From Acanthosepion esculentum (lineage: Eukaryota; Mollusca; Cephalopoda; Sepiida; Sepiidae), in the NCBI GenBank assembly GCA_964036315.1, contig OZ038495.1, forward strand, positions 29,102,258 to 29,166,257: DNA of 64,000 nucleotides. The letters run 5' to 3'. Both the position numbers and the translations under genes were made by a program. Shown piece by piece: positions 56,765 through 64,000 of this stretch. Numbering within the stretch: the first letter of the stretch is position 1; every line of letters starts with the position of its first letter. The notes under the pieces are model-generated. The model was not told the origin of the DNA and did no database searches. It saw only the letters and a list, made by a program, of their open reading frames with translations.

Positions 56765-58370
56765 GGTGGGATTTAATATGGCTGGTCATACCTGCTTTTG
56801 ACAAGCATATACGGACACAGATGTCACAAGTCAGGTCTTCCTTACATTCCTTTCCTAAGAGGGGATGTTACCTTCTCCATATGCCTAGCCCTTTCGCTTA
56901 ACTTTCTGCATTTTCAATCCTTCTTTCCTCAAAGCCTTTCACGGCATGCACTATCTCGCACCTCCACCCATCTCTATCTTTTGCTTGCCACTTCCAAGTT
57001 CACCCTACATGTCTTGTTTAGGCATCCGATTGTTCTCAAGGCGCACATATTCGCATCAACAGAAGCGGTTTTTCATGATAATAGACTCATTGCTGGGGAG
57101 ACATGTCCTCCGAATAACCACAGTATCTGGGGTTTTCCACGAGATTTTCATAATTGAGCGGAGGCGCCTTGATGGAAGGGTTTCAGATGTTTGATGTGCC
57201 TTCTGTGACTTGTCCAGGTCTCACAAGAGACCCATTAAGACACTGGCATTAGAAACTGTTATGGTAATTTATCCACGCACGCATGGACTCTCCCAGCTAT
57301 TAATAGGAGCAGGTACTGCCTTTTGGAGAGGGAAGTTTCCAGCAGTCAGCTCTGATATTCGGACCGAACATTCTTGTTGTAACACTCTCGTTTGTATAAG
57401 TTTGTATTACTGTTTCTATTAATATATTTGTTGAACACAATTCCTCTCTCGTGTCTTTATTTCTGGCCTTAACAAGGCCACAACATAAATCCTGATCGTT
57501 GTGATGATTGAGATGTCCAGTGTTGACCAGATTCTGCCTCAAAACTTGTCATAGGCATCACATGATTTTGTTGTTCGTGAACTTATCTCTTCATCAAGGA
57601 TGTTATCTCTTGAAAGTGTACTCCCAAGGTTTACAAAAGAATCACCCCCCCCTATTTACTTGCTACTGGCATAAATTGAAAGGGGCGCATTACTACGGTA
57701 TCCCTCAAGCTAATTCTCAGGCCAAAATTCTTCACAAACTGCAGAGAAACAATCCACGAGAAATTGTAGGTCTACCTCAGAATGGTTGAGGAGGTCACCG
57801 TCATCAGCGTAGAGTAGATATATCATGTGTGTGACGAACATTTTAGTGACTGCATGAAATCTGCGAAGGTTGAACAAATTTCCAGTTGTTCAGTATCGGA
57901 TATAGACACCTGCTTCAATATGTTTGAATGATATTAAAAACACCATAACAAAGATGATCACAAAACCGTAGATGCAAGTAGATCACCCTGCTTCACACCA
58001 GCTTCCACCGAGATAAGATCTAACAGATCCCCGCCAACACAGATCCAGGCCTTCATGTCATTATGCATTGATCGAATCAGACCAACAAACTTTTCAGGGA
58101 AAGCAACAAAAGGAAACCACACTTCGACAAAATCTTCCAGCGAGCTTCCTCGTTTACTATATCCAACGCCTTTTTCAGGTCAATAAAGCACTGATACAGA
58201 TCCAGTCTTTGTTCTTGGCACTTCTCCTTTAACTGCTGAAGAGTAAAGTCATATCCAAATAGGCCGGAATCCACATTGGGACGGTTCAGAAGCACTATTG
58301 CAAACATTTTGCCAATTACTGACAGGAAGGAGATTCCACGATAGTTGCCACATAAATCCTTGAAACCATT
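56765..58370 (-). mobile_element. L-family LINE: reverse transcriptase to C-terminal zinc finger, decayed
   Basis: From right to left on the minus strand: FKDLCGNYRGISFLSVIGKM (about 58310-58370), FTLQQLKEKCQEQRLDLYQC, FIDLKKALDIVNEEARWKIL (first catalytic Asp region), WICVGGDLLDLISVEAGVKQ and GDLLAS. IYLLYADDGDLLNH follows with an intact YADD (57800-57811). Much further down come RRLRSIMKISWKTPDTVVI and a C2H2 finger, CDICVRICLSKAGMTSHIKSH with spacing C-X2-C-X12-H-X3-H (56764-56838). The order RT then zinc finger is usual for this LINE type. Many frameshifts and stops, and no endonuclease: inactive. Confidence 0.8.
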
Positions 58371-58374
58371 CTAG

Positions 58375-58871
58375 AACAAAGACACGAGTATCATATCTCT
58401 CCAATATGGTCCATATAACATCAGGATAACCTTCAAAAGTGGTTCAACATGTCGCAGAGAGCTCTTCCGAGTAAGAACCCCATCATAAAGGAGAACATTA
58501 CTAAGGACTGTGTGTACTCCATCTCGTGCAGCTGTGGTAAGAAATAGAAAGAAGAAACAGGCTGCCCTCTTAAGGTAAGACGACAAGAACATCGCAAAGC
58601 AATAACACCAGGGGAAATAGAAAAATAATGTGTAGCTGACCACTGGAAAATACGAAAACTAAAGGCCTCAGTACATATGCTAGGTCAAAAAATCTCCTGA
58701 GTCGACCATAGAAATGAATACAATATGGGAACCAGTAATAAGGAGTGCCAGAGAAAAGCAATGAATAACAACAAAATTTTAATATAAGCTCCGGTAAAAA
58801 AAAAAATGAACTTATAATAATAGAAAAAATTGCAATATGAGCACTGGTAAAAAAATTATTGAGACATGAGG
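58375..58871 (+). mobile_element. Penelope-like element P2, GIY-YIG nuclease to 3' UTR (copy b)
   Basis: Plus-strand frames give ENITKDCVYSISCSCGKK, then KEETGCPLKVRRQEHRKAIT and PGEIEK. This is a CxC-bearing GIY-YIG nuclease core like that of copy c. It then jumps from VADHW directly to WKIRKLKASVHMLG, so about 20 residues are deleted between two similar HW(K) sites. The 3' UTR follows, with TTGCAATATGAGCACTGGTA (about 58832-58851), up to the S1 head near 58872. Stops occur in the core. The RT part is missing. The L LINE abuts on the left, on the opposite strand. Confidence 0.75.
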
Positions 58872-59025
58872 TTTATAAGTTCGAAACGTTCATACAGTAG
58901 GACACTGATTAGATCAAAAAAAGTTGTGAGTTCAATACCAGGTCACAGTAGTGATGATCCAAAACGTGGAGAGTTGAGCTAAAGGGAACTAACGGAAGAA
59001 GTATGGCACATGAAACAAATGGTTC
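58872..59025 (+). mobile_element. S1 SINE (copy j), directly after P2
   Basis: A shortened head (GGACACTGATTAGATC), B box GTGAGTTCAATACCAGG, then CACAGTAGTGATGATCCAAA, GGAGAGTTGAGCTAAAGGGA and GAAGTATGGCACATGAAAC. It stops where Y copy 4 begins. Same orientation as the P2 copy before it. Confidence 0.75.
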
Positions 59026-59027
59026 GG

Positions 59028-59515
59028 TTCGGTTCAGTTCCGTTCGGTTCGGTTGTTTTGTTTTACGGCATATCAACTTCAATGGCTTTTTTAACGTCGA
59101 AAATGTTTTTTCTTCAAAAATCTATTTCTGGGAATATTTTTCCTGGAAGAAATTTATAGCTGGTAATATTTTTTCAAAAAATGTATAACTGTTTGTATTG
59201 CTGGTAATTTTTAAGTATTGCTGATAATAATTTTTCCTTCAAAAATGATTGCTGGTAATAATTGTTTTTATTATTACAAAGTATATCTGGTATTAACACA
59301 TATTTTTACACAAGTTTCGGTGTTAACTATTTGCCGATAGCTGGGACGCTAATAGATGCTACCACCCCAGGTTAGGGTGGACCTGGAAACACCAGCAATT
59401 AAGAGGAGGTTCCACGATCCTCAAAGCCTTCTGATCAGAGGCGTTGCTGTTGGACGTAGTTTATCGTCTTACCCAGGACGCGGATGTAGTTTATCGTCTT
59501 ACCCAGGACGAAATA
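59028..59515 (-). repeat. Dispersed element Y, copy 4 (both ends)
   Basis: On the plus strand it opens with a GGTTC repeat, then TTTTACGGCATATCAACTTC, a series of ATTGCTGGTAAT-type units (59150-59290), GTGTTAACTATTTGCC, CCCAGGTTAGGGTGGACC, CACCAGCAATTAAGAGGAGG, TCTGATCAGAGGCGTTGC, and two GTAGTTTATCGTCTTACCCA blocks in tandem. About 490 bp. A further isolated block lies at 59689-59711. Confidence 0.87.
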
Positions 59516-59706
59516 AATAAGATGAACTGAGTAGTTTATTCATATAAAATTAATCAGATATCATTTGGCTTTAGAAAATTGGTAATTTAATATCTCAAAT
59601 GAAAATATCACTTATTTTAATAGAAACACTGAATAGCAATCATGGACAATATTCAATAAAATATGGAAGCACATACATGTATGCAGCTGTAGTTTATCGT
59701 CATACC

Positions 59707-59815
59707 CAGGACGGCAAAGGGTTCAGTTTCAAATTCCAATCACCGGAGCGTACAAAAGAAACATTGTGAATATGGCAATGAGGATAACAGTCCGAGTAAT
59801 GTAAATAATGAAAGT
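59707..59815 (+). mobile_element. S1 SINE tail (copy k)
   Basis: AAAGGGTTCAGTTTCAAATT, CCGGAGCGTACAAAAGAAAC and ATGAGGATAACAGTCCGAGT, in plus orientation. Only the 3' part is present, with internal deletions in the stem region. Confidence 0.75.
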
Positions 59816-59819
59816 AAAA

Positions 59820-61035
59820 TATATGTAAGCATGTATACATATGTTAGTAAATACATCCATATTTATTAATAGGTAGACGTTTTTATGTGTATATTTACAT
59901 TCTCTTATTTAGCCATACAGACAATTTGCTTTTAGAAGCAAATTAGCGTTTAACAATGACAATACGAATCTTCAAAAATGTACTGAATTCAGTGACAATT
60001 GTCCAATTTGCGTCAACTTATTCGAATGTATTCAGTACATTTTTTATGCAAATTCTTTGTGAACATCTCATCCTATTTATTAAATAATCGTTTTTCTACT
60101 GTACCTTGTAGATTAAATATGTACAATGTTGCATCCTGTTTCGTAGTCGAAGAATTGGGCGACGTTGATCATACACATACATGCGTATAGATGCATTCTT
60201 ATATCTTCTCGATTACATTGACGTGATAACATTACGACCATCGGCATGCGTTTCTGCTTGGTAGTGAAAGTTAGAACCTGATGTTTTTAAAGAGGGTAAC
60301 CGAACACGAATACTTCATTTTCATATATTGAATATCGAATTGAGAGGACATGAAAAGTATAATGTCATTGGTAAAGAAAGACCAAGACTAGGCAAGAGCA
60401 TTTCCAAAACAATACTGGGTTTTCCAATTCTGTTGTGATAAATACGTCTTAGTACTGATCCGAAAAAAAAATCAACAAAGAGATGACAAGATATTGGGGC
60501 ATCAACGTTCATCAATGCAAGAAATCAGCGGACATTTTTACCGTCAATGTGAGCCTACGGAAGCGCAGTGTAGCACAAAAGGTAGAGTTTTATTGATAAT
60601 AGAAGAGGGGATTAATCACAATACAGAGGAAATCAATCTTTGTTGTATATGCGTAAAACTAACCAAATTATATCAGCGAAAGAATCCTCAGGAGGAATAT
60701 GAGTGTCTGAAGTGGACTTTGTCTCAACAGAAGGTCACTTAGTCCGAGGAAAAGTGCTTTCGAATAAATAAGATGAAAAGCAATATAGGTCTTCTTCCGT
60801 CAGATTTGGGTCAACAATACAGTATTACTCTGCTGATGCAACTGGAAAATAATTATTAAATCTTATAATTATTATTTTGTTTTGCATTAAGTCTTTTATA
60901 TTTTAGACGTAGATGTAACAATATTTTTATGTTAGACTTCGATAAATTAATTTCAATCCTAGTTGTGACAAAATTGGTAGGTAGAATAGTATATATTTAT
61001 TCGTTCGATGTGCGATGTTTTACTCATCTATTCAC
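59820..61035. other. No gene recognised
   Basis: The plus-strand frame 60494-60742 (82 codons, with a few Cys) shows no known domain. Nothing else stands out. Confidence 0.45.
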
Positions 61036-61040
61036 AAATA

Positions 61041-61480
61041 CCGTAATTCCCGATGCATATTACTCACTCCAAAATTTGTATTGAAAGTGGGAAAATGCTT
61101 CAACTCTTGCATAATACGCAGCCCCTTTTTTTTGGTAATCAAACCCTCTAAATTGTACTTTTCTAACTTCATTTCGGCCAGCGTCTCCTACTCTTATAAA
61201 AATGGGTTTAAGCATAGAATAGTATTATTCTAATGTAGTTTTTTTGATAATTCGTATTTTATGTTACATTTGTAAGTATTGTTAAATACATATTATGGTA
61301 TTAGACATTATTATGGGGTCGCAATGGCCGAATTTTTGTGTTGAGTAATCATTTCGCAACTGAAATCGACCTATGAAACTGCAATTTTTTAAACATTTTT
61401 TAGCTGTGCGTCATACACCCCGCTAATTTTGTCTGTTTTTTTTATTTAGAAAAATGCGCATTATACATAGGGAATTACTG
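61041..61480. mobile_element. MITE with TA target duplication
   Basis: It is flanked by TA at 61039-61040 and 61481-61482. The left end CCGTAATTCCCGATGCATAT and the right end read inwards CAGTAATTCCCTATGTATAA form imperfect terminal inverted repeats of about 20 bp. The inner part is T-rich, without a transposase. TA duplication and size (440 bp) fit a Tc1/mariner/pogo-type non-autonomous element. Confidence 0.68.
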
Positions 61481-61489
61481 TATTTTGCA

Positions 61490-62160
61490 ACCTTTGAGTT
61501 TCGCGTTGAATATTAAATTATTAGGGTATTGGAGGAGCTTAAAGAAATTCATATATAATAAATAATAAACTAAAACTTGAAGAAATTTACTATATCACCT
61601 GTAATAAATCCCCCGACGAATATATGGGTAAAACGTCGAGGAATTAATAAAAGATTATATTATCAAAAAAGGGATCTTTTACAAAACAATGCATCCATTG
61701 CATTAGCTACACACTGTAATGATTCTCTCCTTAATTTAAATTTAAAAATGTTGGTTTAATTAAAAGAGGAACAATTTACTACGACGCAAATCTATAGAAA
61801 GTGCTTTAATTGCTAGATCATCCACAGTAAATTTGATCCAGCTTCTTCTTCTTATAACATTTCATCTTCCATTATCACAATGTGTTATACTTAATAATAA
61901 AATTGATAAAACCAAAAGCATAATGAAACTAAATGACATTAGCTAGACTATATGCCCAGCCACATCTAAAAAGTGTTTTAAATGTTTAAAATTTCAACGT
62001 TCCAATATTTCCAGCCTATGTATAAATTATTGTTTGTGTTTTTATTCTCTTCATCTCACATGTATATTTGCATCAACAAAAACATTACTTTAGTTCAATG
62101 AAGTCCTAAGGGAATAATAAACGCGTTACATAAAAATATTTCGTCTTTTTCATTAATTTG
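61490..62160. other. No gene recognised
   Basis: AT-rich unique sequence. Confidence 0.45.
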
Positions 62161-62162
62161 TT

Positions 62163-62462
62163 TACACTATTTACATTATTCGGACTATTGTCCTCATCAT
62201 CGCCATATTTATTACAACGTTTCGGTCGATCTACGCTCAAGCCTTCTTTAGGTGGTTGGAATGTCGAACTAAACCCCTTATTTCGATCACTGGGGTAGAC
62301 TGTTCTAGTTCGACGTGCCATGTCTAATGGATGTCAGTTATCAGTTATCTCCTGTTAATTCTCCTCTCCAAGTTCTCCACTGCCTTAACCGGGTATTAAC
62401 TCACACGCTTGGGTCCTGTCACTGGATCTAAATAACGCCTTTATCCACTGTGCCATGTGTAC
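62163..62462 (-). mobile_element. S1 SINE (copy l), full length, directly after P2
   Basis: On the minus strand: A box ACATGGCACAGTGGATAAAG, B-box region GTGTGAGTTAATACCCGG, GGCAGTGGAGAACTTGGAG, GGCACGTCGAACTAGAACAG, CCACCTAAAGAAGGCTTGAG, CGACCGAAACGTTGTAATAA and tail GATGAGGACAATAGTCCG with AATAATGTAAATAG. Its 5' end meets the 3' UTR of P2 copy c at about 62462, in the same orientation. Confidence 0.87.
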
Positions 62463-63095
62463 TTGAGGATATCTGTGTATGAATTTCTGTGTATTATAAA
62501 CCTAATGTCTTCAGCAACAAAATTTTTTACTAGTGCTCATATTGCAATTTTTGCTGTTATCATTGCATGTTTTTACAAGATCTCATATTGCAATGTTTTG
62601 TTGTTGTTATTATCGCTTTTCTTTGGCATTCCTTATTACTGGTTCTCATTGTATTCATTTCTATGCTTGGTCGGCTCAGGAGATTTTTGTGGCCTAGCAT
62701 ATGTGCTGATTCCTTAAGTTTACGAATTTTCCAATGGTATTATTTGTCTATGATCACAACCTGTCCCACAAAGGTCGGTGATTTACCTTTTCATCCATAT
62801 GTGGTCAGCCACACCCGATTTTTCCACTTCCCCTCGTATTAGAGAGTTTTGTTGTTCTTGAAGCCTTACCTTAAGGGGGCGGCCTGTCTCCCCTTTATAT
62901 TTCTTTCCGCAGCTGCACGGGATAACGTACACACACTATTTAGTCATGTACTCCTCTATGAGTAAAAAAAACCAGAGATATCTGCGATGTGTCGTCCAGC
63001 GTTTGAAGGTTTTCCTGATGTTATATGGACCGCAGATCCTTTGTATTTTCTCTGATAACCCCTTCACATAAGGCAGGCAAACTGTTTTCTGAGTT
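62463..63095 (-). mobile_element. Penelope-like element P2, RT end to GIY-YIG to 3' UTR (copy c)
   Basis: The most complete P2 copy. The minus strand reads LPYVKGLSEKIQRICGPYNI (after the RT), then CVYVIPCSCGKKYKGETGRP and LKVRLQEQQNSLIRGEVEKS, the GIY-YIG nuclease with its CxC motif. GVADHIW and, after a frameshift, HWKIRKLKESAHMLGHKNLL and SRPSIEMN follow. A 3' UTR of about 170 bp contains TTGCAATATGAGCACTAGTA. The reverse transcriptase core lies beyond a TA run or is missing. Stops and frameshifts make it a pseudogene. Confidence 0.82.
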
Positions 63096-63399
63096 AATTT
63101 GTTTTCTGAGTTAATATTTTTAAATATATATATAAATAATATATATTAATGTGTGATTGTGTGTGACAAAACAACTTGCTATTTACACTTCATATCATTG
63201 AAGAGATGGTGGTGTAGATCTTGTAAATACTGATGATAAATTTGTAAATCTATAAAAGAGGCAATGGCCGAAATAATTCGACGGAGAGATTCATCCTTAC
63301 ACATGTATACATCTATGTGCTTCCATATTTTATTGAATATTGTCTGTTTCGTATTCAGTGCTTCTATTAAAATAAGTGATATTTTAATCTGAAAATAAT

Positions 63400-63585
63400 T
63401 AAATATTACCAGCAATCCTTTTTTTTTAAAATATTACCAGCAATACAATTTGGTAGGAAAAATTACGAGAAACAGACTTTGACAAAACAAAATATTACCA
63501 GCAATACAAAATGTCGGCATTAAATAACCTACTGAGGTTGATATGCCGTCAAACAAAATAAACCAAACCAAACCAAACTAGACAT
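63400..63585 (+). repeat. Dispersed element Y, copy 5 (end half)
   Basis: Three ATTACCAGCAAT units (from about 63407, 63433 and 63496), then GTCGGCATTAAATAACCT, ACTGAGGTTGATATGCCGTC and AAACAAAATAAACCAAACC, ending in an AAACC repeat. The other half of Y is absent. Confidence 0.83.
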
Positions 63586-63589
63586 CTCA

Positions 63590-64000
63590 TTTATTATTCC
63601 GTACCTGCTGTCAAACTATATGTGTGACTGAAGTGCACTTTCGTCTTCCTATTAGTTCGCCAAGTTATCAACTATGACAGGGAAAGATCACACAGAATAA
63701 TGCTAGTAAGTCTAATGTCTTATCCGACAATGGCTTATGTCTTCTAAAATTACTGGGTAGGGTCTTCGTTATTATCAATGACAAGATTTGATTATCCAAT
63801 GAGTAATATACCGGAAATATTGTACGATTTCATATTCAGTGAATTGGTTATTTCCGTTCCGTTTAAGAATTCAGTGAAGTCTACATTTATGTATTGTCGT
63901 ATCATCACAGAAGTGACAGTACTTTTTTTCTAATACTAGAATATGTATTTAACACATTTCTCAACAGTTGTCACACTATTTCATAGCAGTATTCTACAAT
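63590..64000. other. No gene recognised
   Basis: No motif identified to the right window edge. Confidence 0.45.

Noticed and set aside
58371..58643. 90-codon minus-strand frame as part of the L LINE
   Set aside because: The plus strand here encodes the P2 GIY-YIG nuclease, which explains the sequence better; the minus frame is a shadow.
1..64000. CRISPR array, bacterial operon or phage-like system
   Set aside because: Direct repeats here are microsatellites, minisatellites or dispersed eukaryotic elements; no spacer-repeat architecture and no prokaryotic gene density.

Overview
The window looks like intergenic or intronic DNA from a repeat-rich animal genome. It is AT-rich and full of (TA)n microsatellites. 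It holds decayed non-LTR retrotransposons, Penelope-like elements, Tc1/mariner transposons and tRNA-headed SINEs. I found no intact host gene, no rRNA and no CRISPR. The mix of TA arrays, RTE- and Jockey-type LINEs, Penelope-like elements and tRNA SINEs fits a mollusc, most likely a cephalopod such as an octopus. That assignment is inference, at about 0.6 confidence. Family names S1, S2, P1, P2, J, R, L, W, Y and Z below are local labels for this window.

Layout. 0-7.5 kb: an S1 SINE fragment at the left edge, a GC-rich tandem duplication, a GAT/AAT minisatellite, the first fold-back repeat Z, and one weak candidate 5' exon. 7.8-9.4 kb: two halves of a Penelope-like element (P1) joined head to head. 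10-14 kb: LINE 3' fragments, a LINE-type double zinc finger, and four S1 SINEs in alternating orientation. 15.7-22.3 kb: a near-perfect 28-bp palindrome, a ~550-bp inverted duplication with arms about 5 kb apart, a mini Tc1/mariner element, and two tail-to-tail J LINE fragments. 23.4-31.2 kb: element Y, an S1/P2 composite and a run of Tc1/mariner remnants. 31.2-33.3 kb: a 2-kb ATGCAT-TA minisatellite whose long open frames are an artefact of the repeat. 36.6-46 kb: an R-family (RTE-like) LINE, two inverted copies of repeat W, a MITE with ~80-bp inverted termini, and a full-length but broken mariner lying against a J LINE. 46.3-64 kb: two different tRNA-type SINEs, Y copies, minisatellites, an L LINE with a C-terminal zinc finger, and two more P2/S1 composites.

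How the parts relate. The elements are layered parasites rather than a cooperating gene set. The strongest pattern is that the 3' end of the P2 Penelope-like element (GIY-YIG endonuclease C-terminus plus 3' UTR) is followed by the tRNA-like S1 SINE in the same relative orientation at three loci. S1 also carries a hammerhead-ribozyme-like core. A SINE physically linked to, and possibly mobilised by, a Penelope-like element is the best candidate here for something undescribed. The second candidate is Y, a ~480-bp non-coding dispersed element built from reiterated ATTACCAGCAAT units and a terminal hairpin, present five times.
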